Shown in pieces: positions 1 to 11,361 of a stretch of DNA of 64,000 nt; the stretch's first letter is position 1, and the number at the start of each line of letters is the position of its first letter. The translations under genes and the position numbers were made by a program. The stretch is from Trichosphaerium sp. ATCC 40318 (lineage: Eukaryota > Discosea > Flabellinia > Trichosidae): contig JALMLS010000353.1 in assembly GCA_038496445.1 (NCBI GenBank), positions 124,001 to 188,000 of the forward strand. The letters are read 5' to 3'. The notes beneath the pieces were generated by a model, which was not told the origin of the DNA, ran no database searches, and was given only the letters and a program-made list of their open reading frames with translations.

Positions 1-728
1 CTATTCTCAATCGTAATATTGTATGTGTCGGAAGCAAGCATGATTGCATGACGTCCACATTCGCGGAAGACCATGTTTGACAAGTGAATGTTGTGACAAA
101 AATCGCATCCAAATCCTCTAGCTTACAAAGAACATAAGTATAAGAACAAGACACGTGTACATACAAAAAGAGTGGCCTACAGTAAGTCCAGTTATACGGA
201 CATAAAAACTGTCCCGAAACCCAAGTGCGGCGAAGAGCCACAAATTGTCCTGGCCCTCAGGCCATGATGATAAGGACGGTATGTTGTCCGAAGGAAACCG
301 TAGCTCAAATACTGGTTGAGTACCTACCAAAGTAAGATATAAAAAAAATTGATTTATGACACAAATACAATGCCTTACCATTGGCGTTTCGTATTGTTAT
401 TGGGTTATCTATAGTACCCTGCATCCGAATAAGACTATTGGTAGCTGGTAGTGCAAATGTCAGATAATAAGTTCCTCCACCAACTATAATAGTATCCCCG
501 GGTTTAACATCTACTAAACTCTGTAAAGTGCCAGCAGGGTTACTGAAAAAAAATGCTTAGTTTAGAATTTCCTTGTACTGTTACGAGTAAAACATCGCTA
601 AAAACCCATAGTACTCACGTGATCGAACCGTTTCCCATACCGCGTGGAGTGAGGAAGAAAGTATGCGCAGTAACTTTCGTACATAGTACAATAATAACAA
701 GTGTAATTATACAGATCAAGTGGGCCAT
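1..728 (-). CDS. Secreted right-handed beta-helix protein (3' end outside window)
   Basis: The start at 728 opens a hydrophobic signal peptide (LICIITLVIIVLC) ending near TAH. The four readable exons are 619-728, 379-542, 165-323 and 1-121, and all junctions are in frame with GT-AG introns. After the signal peptide comes a segment typical of pectate-lyase-like parallel beta-helices (LQSLVDVKPGDTIIVGGGTY), then short N- and I-rich rungs (NPITIRNANGT, NMVFRECGRHA, SDTYNITIEN). Such proteins usually bind or cleave polysaccharide outside the cell. No catalytic residues can be assigned because the rest lies beyond position 1. The first donor sits inside a CACGTG (ATCAC|GTGAGT). The fold is fairly sure; the enzymatic role is unknown. 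Confidence 0.72.
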
Positions 729-1364
729 TTATGCACTTTCTGCTTGTCTCAGTTTGTATGTTAAGTGTCAACATCAGTCTTGGGAACAAAATGTATTTTT
801 TCTCTCGCTTGTTGTGTAAGTAAAACAAAGGGAAGGTATTGAAAAGGTCGAGTATTTTTTTTTTTGCTTGGGTAAGAAAAGGGGACTTCAACTTTTTAAG
901 GAAAGAGAGTTTCGTGGATAATGTGCACCGGTAGCATGTACGTCGGTAACGTCAAACGTATTTAACAAGCGTACAACAATAGTTACAAGCTGTTTATAAA
1001 GAGCTTACCATGAGGTGTTTTAATATTCGTAGCCTACCCTGTTTAATATCTTTAGGTAAAAATGAACAAATTTGCTGTAAGCGCTTGTTGTTTTGAAACA
1101 AATGCAGTGCTAGCGCAAAAAAATCACGTGCGCATCACGTGATAAAACGTTAGTAATAAATTGTTTAGTTCAAACGTGAAAACAGAAACGTCAATTCACT
1201 CAACAAAATACTTGCTAACGCCACAAAAAACAATTCATACGAAATATTGAAATTTATCAAAAAAAAATTTTACACTTTTTTATTTTCAAGAGTTGGAGAG
1301 TTGGGTTGGTATCACATACACCTTTTTTTCCATTTTTTGTAAACAACAACTAACAGCTTCCTTC
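729..1364. promoter_or_regulatory. Intergenic region with paired CACGTG palindromes
   Basis: This stretch separates the start of the beta-helix gene from the stop of ERGIC3. It is AT-rich with no convincing coding frame. Two CACGTG hexamers lie close together at about 1124-1139 (TCACGTGCGCATCACGTGA). A pair of E-box/G-box-like palindromes upstream of a start could bind a bHLH-type dimer, but the hexamer is common throughout the window, so a promoter role here is only an inference. Confidence 0.3.
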
Positions 1365-3412
1365 TTAGCTAGCTTTTCCCAACTCTTGTTTTTTAGCTAA
1401 CGATTTCAATCCATGGTAAATGAATGAATCAAGAATACCAGCAACAGTAAATACACCACCTACAATAGCACAGACGCCTGTCAAGAAGTGCGCAAATGAC
1501 TTTCGAGATTCCGTAAATGTCACCATAATAGGCGAAAGGTCATACATGAAGAATACACCTATTGCGAAGATTAAAAAAAAACGATTAAAAAAAAAACTGG
1601 CAGAATTTTTTGTTCGTTCATTTCTGTTTACCTGGAAGACCTTGATTTGAGTTTTTCTCTAGTTTACGGACATGTTCAGTAACAGAGAATTGATTAGTAT
1701 AGATTGTTTCACCTACCAATAAAGTGAGTTTAAATAGCAGACATGTTTTCACGCGTAAAAAGCCTGTAAGTAATGTTTTTGAAAAAAACAAAAAAAAAAT
1801 TAACATAACTAGCCATTGCGTACTGTTCAAGTGTTCATATGTTGTTGGTACTACCTTGATGAAGTATTGGTACATAGGAGCCATCTTAGGTTCTAAAAAT
1901 CGGTCAGAACAAGAGATAAAGCCAACAAACTCAAAAAAGAAAAAAATTCATTAAAACCAAAACAAAAAAAACCGTTCATCACTCTTACCATCCCATATTT
2001 TTTTTACGCTATCAAGTGGATTTACAACACCAGGGAACTCAGTACCAAAAGAGAGCTTATTTACTGTATGTGTCATATTAAACCCAGTAAACTTAAAAAG
2101 ACCAACATCATGAATATGAGAGAAAGCATCAGCATTCTCGAACCCAGGAGAGAAATGAAAGTTACCAGCAACCTAAACAAACATACACGTGTTAGAACTA
2201 TAAATAAAGGTAGTAAAACAACGATTACACAAGGCTATTAGTAATAGTGTCTTACCAACAGATGTTCTTCAAAATGAATTAATTAAAAAAACTTACCTTG
2301 TTTACCAACAAGTAACCGTAAAGTTTACATTGTTCGCCTTTGTGTCCTCGTAAGTTTTCGCTAAATCCTTCGCGTGCACACTAATTAATATGTTACATAA
2401 ATGAGGAGGCAGTAGTAACACGTAGACAGAATGCAGACCAACATAAAAGAAAAATTGTTTTAAGTCTTGTTTAGTTACCTGTTCAATACCATCTGGGTTT
2501 GTAAAAGCCCATCCTTTAATTCTGTATGACTCACGTACTTCATCACAAGTATTACAACATTGTCCCCTGTAATTAGAATGAGCAAACAACAAAAGAAAGA
2601 AAACCAGTTCGAACAAAAGTAAATACATATCACGAACAAAAAAAAGCTAATGTTTTCAAGCCACGTGGCAACTATATCATGGATCGTACGCTTTTGCTTC
2701 AGAACCATAACAACTACCACAATATCCAGGCTTCTTTGATGCATCATTTTTTGGATCAATCTTAGCCTTGTCACGCTTTAAAGCTGAAACAAGGAGTTAA
2801 AGGCAAAAGCCATCAAAAAAAGAAGAGAAGAACAAAGAAAGACAATTTGGCATACACTCCTTTTTTGAGCCTTCTGCTAATGGAACCCCATTAGAGTCCA
2901 GGTTTGTTTTAAATATATGGTGATAAACATCTTTTTGATGCTCCCCAGATACATCCATAGCGTCGACACTCATCCCTAGTTGGTTTTAGATGAAACAAAA
3001 AACAATGAATGATGTAGTGGCGTTAAAGCAAACGAATGGTTTGTTTAGGCGATAATAGCGTAGAAAATAACGTACAAGCACATGACATGGCGTGGAAAGT
3101 GATATCAAAATTAATGCGTAGCTTTTCGCCTCTTGTTGTGTCTACCTTTAGTACTGGTTTAACCTCTAATTGGAGCCAGTACGAAAACTCTGATAGGAAC
3201 AACCACAATATGAATATGCCAGCTATGACAGAAACTACACAGTGTCAAAAACAACGCTAACAAACGCAACAAGCAAAAACGACAAAATTTGGTTCTATTT
3301 AGTGATAAAAACTAGCGCGTTCTTTCGTACCAGTGGCTCCTGATGTAGTTCTAATCCTAAAATCCTCCATTGTCTTAGGGAAGGCATCAAATACCTTCAT
3401 ACGCGACAACAT
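1365..3412 (-). CDS. ERGIC3: ERGIC3/Erv46-like COPII cargo receptor
   Basis: This is a membrane protein that cycles between ER and Golgi as a cargo receptor. The start at 3412 gives MLSRMKVFDAFPKTMEDFR, which matches the cytosolic N-terminus of Erv46 proteins (DAFPK..EDFR), followed by a transmembrane helix (WLFLSEFSYWL). The lumenal domain keeps the family cysteine motifs GYCGSCYG and QCCNTCDEVRESY, and the HFSPGFENADAFSHIHD stretch. The C-terminus carries the second membrane helix (FLTGVCAIVGGVFTVAGILD) and ends GKAS. At least seven short introns interrupt it; the first runs from 3330 down to about 3235. Assignment is secure from colinear motifs along the whole length. Nothing suggests decay. 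Confidence 0.93.
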
Positions 3413-3651
3413 GGTGAAAGAACTCTACTGTGTCGACGTGTGGATCAAAATATAAGTGTAGCTTACGCTGACGTGGTAAATCTGGTAGACAATTTCTCAG
3501 CGTTAAAAATGGTCAACTCTTTTAGATTGTTGGAATGGTTGAGAGTTGGTGTACCGCCTGTACAACAACCTTCCTACACTAAAATAGTGTATTGACGCCG
3601 TTTCACATCCGTACAATTATTCCACGCGCCAATTCCATCAGTATACTAGCT

Positions 3652-4573
3652 ATGAATACCAACGATGAAGCACAAAATATATCTGGATCATTTGATTCGG
3701 GAGAATCCTTACACCAACACAAAAGACAACGACTGAACTGTTCTCCGTTCAGTAGTAACTCAGACAGCTCTATGCCATTTTTACACGACGTACGAAAATT
3801 GTTTGTTGTTTACAAAAAATACAAAACGCGAACAAACGCCATACACCCTTTTGTTTTGAATGTTAACAACTCATACGTAAAATAGTCACGTCACACATCA
3901 AATACCAGTTATTGCTCAGACCAAGAATCTACTAGTGCCACTCCAGACCTTGAATATGACTGCCGCGCTAATGCAGGCTCAACTTGGCAATTTTTTAAAC
4001 ACACACCAACACACGCTGCACCTTCAACATCTGAAAAAAGGCGCAAAGGCATAAAACGCAAAAGGAACGCGACAGGTAAGACAACCGACGGTTTTACGTT
4101 TGTTTCAAGAAATAAAAAACACGAAAAAAAAAATTAACTCTTCATGTTCATTCGTTAAACCACCTTTTTCAGGCACTAATGGGCGTAAATATATACCAAA
4201 CGAATTAAAGGGATTGTACACCGAGCTGGCAAAGTATAAAAGCTCATTTACTGATCGTAACGGAAAAGTACAACCAAACTGGTTTACTGAATTTGTAAAA
4301 GCAAACAAAGGTATTACAGCAGATTATATGGATATAGTAGAAGGTAAGTACATGTTCATACATGCACTTTGATTACGAGTAAAAAATCTAATCGCAGTAT
4401 TTTTAGAGCACCTAAAATGTCCTTGGGAATGTGACGCTTGCACTGATTCTGATGATGAAGGGTTAGACTTTGGTTTACATTGGTCTCAAGCAACTGACAT
4501 GGAAGACTGTAATAGCATGGATAGCTTAGCAGTACAAGTAGGTAGTCCTAGAGACGTAGAGTGGTGCACATAA
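3652..4573 (+). CDS. Unknown, probably nuclear protein
   Basis: I do not recognise this protein. The first ATG in frame is at 3652 (MNTNDEAQ). The N-terminal part is Ser- and Asn-rich with a basic run (HKRQRLN). The next exon carries a lysine/arginine cluster (KRRKGIKRKRN) that looks like a nuclear localisation signal. After an intron at about 4076-4172 comes a more folded-looking segment (YIPNELKGLYTELAKYKSS, then NWFTEFVKANKGI). The last exon (from about 4407) is acidic and has a Cys motif (CPWECDACTD), ending VEWCT. The junction between exon 1 and exon 2 is not settled: several donors between about 3750 and 3800 are possible. It lies just upstream of E2F on the same strand. Confidence 0.55.
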
Positions 4574-5054
4574 CTCTCACTATTTTATGACTGTTTTCTT
4601 TTTTTCCGTTACGTACGGCGTAATGATGTAATTGTATCTTTAAAAATAAAATGTAATACTAGAGCCAAATTCAGAACCATTAATAACTGCTACATGTCAA
4701 CAAGTAGAATTTCTGTTTTGCAACAAGGATTATCGCGTGCAACGTGTTGTACTGAATTAACGTATGAAGTGTACATTAATATCTCTGACGTAAACGACAT
4801 TTTTAGACTGAAGCACGTATAAAACGCCGAAAAACAAATTTGTAGTCTTATTAATAGGTGCCCCGAGAATACTATAGTGCTTTACAAACCCAAATTCAAG
4901 TGGGACGGTTGCCAATAAACTCCCAGAGCGTTCCAATACGAAACTTCGAAGAATTTTATTTTCTCAAAACTCAAGAAAAATTTTGACGATATTCTCGTTC
5001 TTTATTTCTCGTACTAGTGCCTCGCTGTCACAGTGGTTATCACCACTTGGTCGT
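4574..5054. other. Intergenic, 3' end of unknown gene and E2F upstream region
   Basis: About 480 bases with no coding frame I trust. An AATAAA-containing stretch near 4646 could serve polyadenylation of the upstream gene. No CACGTG copy occurs here, and I see no repeat or RNA structure. Confidence 0.35.
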
Positions 5055-6732
5055 ATGTCGCAAGGATCGTGCTGTAGTGAACATAGTGAAGACTTCCACA
5101 GGGAAGGTTTGTTATCGTCTCAAGGCAGCGAAGTATCTGGCGCATTGGTTTCCGAGTTGGGTGTATTGAAAAAATTGAAAAATACATCTAGGTATGTAAC
5201 AACAAATCGTATTAATGCTCTAGTGAGCTAAAGTTAATTGCGTTGCCAGAAACTCTATGCCTGTAACCCTTGGTGGACGTAGCTCCGTAGTGCTACCGCA
5301 ACAACGTGTAATATCTACTAGACGCCGAACTGTTGAGCTTGCACGACTCCCTAAACCAGAAGTACGACACTATCGCCAATATATTTTTTTACTGATCAAA
5401 ACACAGCCTATGCGCGGTAGCGAGACCACATCTAGAGGAAGGAAACCAAAGAAATCTCGTGAGCCGGTAATACAAAAAGTAAAATCAGGTGGCGTTACCA
5501 AGCAGACCAAATCAAGCACAGGTACGCAACTGCACGCTATGCGCATTTTTTAACAGTTTCTGGTATCTATTTGACAAAAACCGTTTTTTACCGTCTACTC
5601 ACATAAACGAAAAGGTGGGCGTGGTTCCAGACAATATAACAGCCTTGGTGCTCTTACAAAAAGGTTTGTTGATCTTGTATCTCGCGCAAACCAAGGCGTT
5701 GTTGATTTAAACACTGCAGCTGAGCAGCTTCAAGTACAAAAAAGGTATCTCACGAATATATTAGCGGTATTAACCGTTTAGATATTCATACTTTTGTTTT
5801 TCTGTTAGTTTTGCTAACTGGTTGCTAAGACGAATCTATGACATTACCAACGTGTTGGAAGGTATTGGCCTCATTGAAAAGAACTCAAAGAATAGTGTTC
5901 GATGGGTGTACGTGCAATCCTACTTATGCTTTGCATATTACAGAGCTTTTTTTATGAACATCACTAAGACGAGAAGAAAAGTTTGTAATCTTTAATTCGA
6001 TTTGTCTAGTTTTAACGTTTTTGCATTTTACGCAAAACGCTCACGTTATTTTTTCAAATAGGTCAGGAGATGTTGTTACAGATGGTGAACGTGATGAATT
6101 GCAGGCAACAAGAAAAGCAGTAGTTGACTTGACTGCACGAGAAACGTTACTTGACACATCGATTAAACGCAAGGAAATGAACTTGCAAGAATTACAGGCC
6201 TCGCCTGCTTACGCACAGTATGCGTTTGTTTTTCACGAGGACGTAAGACAAATACCAGAATTCATGGGTGCTTCGCTACTTGGTGTAAAGGCACCTCCAG
6301 GAACAAAGATGGAAGTACCTATACCAGAGAATGTATGTTTATAGGGTCGTGCATGAATTGTAAGCTGAGATTTTGTAGGGTGAGAAAAAGTATCAAGTTA
6401 CGCTTACAGGAAAGCTTCCTGTTGATGTTATCGTTGTATCAAAGATTGACGATGAATTGATGGAAGATGCTGAGATGTATGCTACAGGTTGTTCAGAGAC
6501 TTCAGAAACAGTTAACCCAGGGCTATTGAGTTACCCGAGGTATGACAGCAGTGAGGACTATGTGCAAGTAGAAGTAGTTAGAGACAATTAGTTTTTTGTT
6601 AACATCTCTCGTAGGGACCGCTTGTCTTCAATGTCGGACTACTATCTTGGTATGTATGGTGCGGATGAAGGTGTAGCAGATTACTATGGAGAATCTGAAG
6701 GGTTTGATATTGGCAGTATGTTAAGTTTGTAA
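5055..6732 (+). CDS. E2F: E2F-family transcription factor
   Basis: E2F proteins bind promoters of S-phase genes, usually as heterodimers with DP, and are restrained by retinoblastoma proteins. The exon beginning near 5610 encodes the winged-helix DNA-binding domain ([13 protein letters not shown], then [37 protein letters not shown]), including the hallmark [18 protein letters not shown]. The next exon has a Leu-rich dimerisation coiled coil and marked-box-like segment ([38 protein letters not shown]). The C-terminus is acidic and aromatic ([13 protein letters not shown]) and resembles a pocket-protein-binding tail. The start at 5055 opens a Ser-rich N-terminus followed by basic linkers. At the exon ending RW the frame requires the donor GT|GTACGTG. 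An intact E2F implies a conventional Rb/E2F circuit in this organism. Confidence 0.93.
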
Positions 6733-6883
6733 AAAAAGGAAGAAAAATTGTAAATTGTGAAAAAAAAGAAATTTTATTTTTAATTATGTTGACTTGAGTT
6801 TTTTTTTGTCGGAGTGAGAATTATTTCTCTGTTTGTTGCAACTTTCCTGGTATTATTGCTCTTGTTGTACTGAGTGGTTTGTC

Positions 6884-9800
6884 ATGTCTAGTCCAAAGCG
6901 AAAGAGGGATGTTAAGGATAATCCAGACGAATTGCTGATTCGTATTCCCAAAGATGCGTGGGATGAGGGTGTCGCGTCTCCGTACGCGTTTTATTGCAAC
7001 AAAGCTAAATGTAACGTTTTACACCTTGCAGTTCACCAAATAAGAAGCGTAAATTGCGCTACAAGGCCATAAATCACACCGTAGATACCAGTGAATTTTA
7101 CAACAGCTTACAAAGATCGTATTTTGCTAAAAACACGAAGGTATCATAAACAACATCAAATCGCCTGTAATACGATTTAGTTGCTTAAGAAGACCAAAAA
7201 AACGCTTGTTACGAGTTTATTGCCATACCAAGTTCAGGCACTAACTTGGATGACAGCTCGTGAAGAGTGCAGTGCTCTGCCAGGTGGTATACTAGCCGAT
7301 GAGGTGCGTGGCACTTTATTGAACATCACTTTTTTATGTCAAGACTTCGTTTAAAAAAATTCGACTTCTGGCCTCTAATGCAACGTAGATGGGCTTAGGA
7401 AAGACTCTTGAGGTTTTAGCACTCACATACTGTCGTATGAGACAACCTTCGAAGCAAAAAACATTGTCTGGGCTATTTCCAACACGTGCGTTTAGCTTTT
7501 TGTCCATTTTCAGTTAACATTGCTAAAAAATTCGTTAACAGAGTCTACATTGGTTGTTGTACCTCAAATTCTATTGAGTCAGTGGCAACAGGAGATTGAC
7601 AAGCACTCAAAGAATAAGAACAGCTACTTTGTTTATAACGGTATACAAAAACTGTCAAAACCTCAACAAAAAAAACTTAAAAGAGGTACTTGATGACACT
7701 GTTTATTTGGTAATAACTGATATTAGGCAACAAACCTTTATTCTGTTCTCACATTGGTACAAATCCTTTGGATTGCCTATGTAATGCTTATGAGTGTTGC
7801 TTTAGTTTTAACTTCTTATAAAACCTTGTGTAAAGAAGTACATTATGCTAGTGATATGGGATATTCACTACGTTCCAGTAACCAGAGAAAGGCACGTTTG
7901 TTTTTTCAAACAATCTGTGAGTAACTATGGTGTAGTATACTTATCAAAAAAGTCCGTTGATGCTTCATCAGTGGTGGAGAGTTTGTATAGATGAAGCACA
8001 AGAGGTATATAATTAAAATATGTACTTCTTTGCTAATTCTCTTCAAGGTTAAATCTACTGCAAAGCAGAGCGCTCAAATGGCAAAAATTATTCCAGTACA
8101 ATATTAGGTTTTTGTTTGCATACTAATGATGTTTTACTCAGGCAGTTCACCGGTGGGCAGTGTCTGGTACACCTATCAAAACTTCGTTCAATGATCTAAA
8201 AGGACTCATGGAATTTCTGGGTTGCCCTAAAAAATGGCAATTAGAAACAAAAGAATTACTAAAATGGTTAAAGGTAAACACACAAAAAAAACAGATTCTC
8301 ATTTTTTTCTTAGACAATCACGTGGAGAAATGAAAAGGCTTGGGTAGAACAACATATAAAAATACCTCCTCCTTCAGATAGCGAACAATCCGTTATACTT
8401 GATCCATATGAGAGATATTGTAGACGCATGTACGGTAGAACATCAACTGTCATCATTTTTTTGGCTGCTAACTCGTTTCATCAGAATTCGAGATAAAATG
8501 ATGCAAATTGATGGTCAAGAAAAAGTATTAGCACGATTTCATACTATGCCATACTATACAATGTTACATGATGTATATGATAAAGTCTTGAAGAAGACTC
8601 ACAACAATACACGTGAAAAGGTACAATTAAAATAAAGTTCTCACTAGTGACAGTCTAATAATTTTCAAGGCTTTGAGTGCTAGCATAGAACAATGCACAG
8701 GTGCTTTACATGGTGATAAATTATTACTATGTACTCGTTTGAATAAGCTTGGTATTGCATATTATGGAGATGATAAAGTGGATAAAGCTATTGAATGCTT
8801 AACAGAAGCAAGAAATATTCTTCGTTGTGAGGATAGGGATCCATTACTTTACAACTTACCTATTTCAACAAGTATGTCATAACATTTTATCAAGTGCATT
8901 GCCATCAACTCAATTTCTTTTGTTGTAAACAGGCGGTAAAGTACGGTATCAAACACTCATAAATCTATCACAAATACAGAAAGAAGTTGATGTAAAAGGT
9001 TGTGAAGAGGCAAACGAAGAGGTACAACAACTAGCCCTTATCCTCATTTTTTCTTGGTACTAAATGTCTTGCTGTAGGCTTATAGCGTTAAGATGAAGTG
9101 GCTTGCTCCACGTATAAAGGAGATGGGTAACAGGAGAGGTCACATGCAGGAAGAATTGTTTCAAGTTGATACATTATCAAATAATAGAATGAGGAATAGT
9201 AGACCAGCTTGGTGGCGGCGTATGTTGGATTATTTAGAAGATAAGGAAGAAAAAGCTTTCTTAGAGCAACTTAAGTACGTTTTGTTCAGTTGATATTTGA
9301 TCTGAAAATCACGTGTTTATGTTTGGCTTGAACTAATTTATTTCTTTTTTTTTAGAGTTGGTGTTGAACAGACTTATGATACGTTATTCACAGGTCCAAG
9401 AAAAGAGGTTCTAGTTATAGATGTTAGCACATTTAAACAACTTAAAGCAAGGACAGAAAATAGTCTTGAAAATATATACACTGTACGTCATGATGAGCTT
9501 GCCTCTAACTAAGCTTGTCAAACATTTTTATATTTGGTTGAACTAATGGATTATTTCAAGACTCGAGATAAATTGCTTTGTATGCTTGAAGAGCCTATCA
9601 GTAAGCGTAAAGGAGAAATAGATAGATTTAAGAATATTATATCACAAGCAGAAACTTTACTTTCAAAATACGAAGGAATGCTTGCATATGTTAAAGATGT
9701 ACGTCATGCTTACTTGTGTCTTTGTTTTGACGTTTGCATGTTTTAGGAAGGTTGGCATACTAATAGGTTTTGTTGGCTTATTAGTGAGACTGAGAGGTTA

Positions 9801-11129
9801 TTATTGCTTCTTGAGTATCGTGCTATTCTCGCATACAATGCTCTGTTTAAAGAATATCAAGAGTATGTTTCAATGTTTGTTTGTTGTTTGATTTCTTTCT
9901 TTTCGATTGTTCTGTGGCGCTTATGCTTTTCTTTGCTTAGGGCTACACTTTTATTGACACCAACAAGACCTGAGTTACAAGCGCTTATGTCTGGTCTATC
10001 GCTTATAACATTAGAGGCTTCAGCACACTTTAGGGTTAGTCAAGATAAGGCTGGATTACTTGTCACTTATTTGTCTTTAGGAGCTTGAAGTTATGAAGTT
10101 AGAGATCGTATCAGCAGCTAAGTTAATTAATGAGATGAACAAGTACGTAGAGAAACACGAAATTATTGAATTGGGTACAGATGTTGAGGTTCCTGAGGGA
10201 ACTAGTATTGTACGTTTTTCTTCTTTTTTTTTTTGTTTTGAACTAGTGTCCGAGATGGAGATTGTTGTTCTATTGGTCTTACTGTCATTGTTTAATGTAT
10301 GTTATAGGCTGTCCTTGAACAAGATGTCACTGATGCTAAGGAGCAATGCGACGTTAGGCGGAAAGAGTTGGACTTTTTGTTAAGCCAGAAGCAAGTCATA
10401 GTACCTAATGCTGAATTTGGCTCTAAGCTAAAAAATGCTTTTAATGATCTTGTTGATACTCTTGAGGTAAGAAAAAGTTTTCGTCTGATTTTTTATGGAA
10501 ACTTGTTTACTTATGTTTGCTAGCATGATACACAAACGAAAGTATTGGTTTTCTCTCAGTTCCCACAAGCTTTAATACAGTTTATGGTTTTACTTGAATC
10601 TAAAGGTATTCGGTTTGCTGCAGGGCGTTCTCTGCCACGAAAGGGATCACTTGTTGGTATGTTTCTTTGCATAAGTAGTTTGCTATTGTACTGAGCTGAT
10701 GCTTTCTTTCAGGAAGTATTGAATCGTTTAAAAGCGATGATAATGTCAGAGTTCTTCTTTTAAATACAGTGAAGCAATCTACAGGATTGACATTGACACA
10801 GGTAAGGACGAAAAGTCGCTATGAAAGTGAACCTTTTGTTAATGTTTTTTTTTGCTGTTTAGGCTAATCACGTCTTCTTGCTTGATACTGTCGATGAAGC
10901 ATCAGAAGCGCAAGCTATTGGAAGGAGTTATAGGATTGGTCAAATGATGTCTACACAGATAAGAAGGTGAGTACAAAAAACACCATAAGCCACTATGTTC
11001 TTTTTGAACTTTTTTCTAAAAACGTGCTTTTGTTTTTTGACTTGCAGTTTTTGTTATTTTTTACTCTCCCTAATCCTTTATTTAAGATATGTAGTGAATA
11101 CAAATGATCCTATGGATGTTGACACATAA
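6884..11129 (+). CDS. SHPRH-like SNF2 ATPase, no RING seen
   Basis: This is a SNF2-superfamily DNA translocase of roughly 1,000 residues spread over many exons. The N-terminus is basic (MSSPKRKRDVKD). Helicase motif I (ADEMGLGKT) lies at about 7298-7404, split by an intron. Motif II is DEAQ within WWRVCIDEAQE near 7975, with MLHQ just before it; this WWR..DEAQ signature is typical of SHPRH/Irc20 proteins. Motif III is RWAVSGTPIKTSF near 8145. A long helical insert follows with a TPR-like unit (LGIAYYGDDKVDKAIECL) near 8750. The second RecA lobe appears from about 10525 (KVLVFSQFPQ) to 10970 (VFLLDTVDEASEAQAIGR.YRIGQ). SHPRH family members normally carry a C3HC4 RING between the lobes; I see no such cysteine cluster. 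The stop is at 11127. Confidence 0.85.
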
Positions 11130-11361
11130 CAACGAGCTGTATTGTAAGAATTAAATACGCTAGAAATATGAAATCAAGTTCACAGAATAAACACTGCTCT
11201 GAGTCGAAACTATTTTTTTGTATTTTGTCCAATTCCATATACTTTGAGCTCACCTTTAAGTACTTGGGGCACTGATATTATTTTGAAGCTAGTTGCTTGG
11301 AAAAGATACAGTGTTTGGTCATACAAGTTCTTAAAAAGTTTGCTCAGCTAACTGTCTATCC

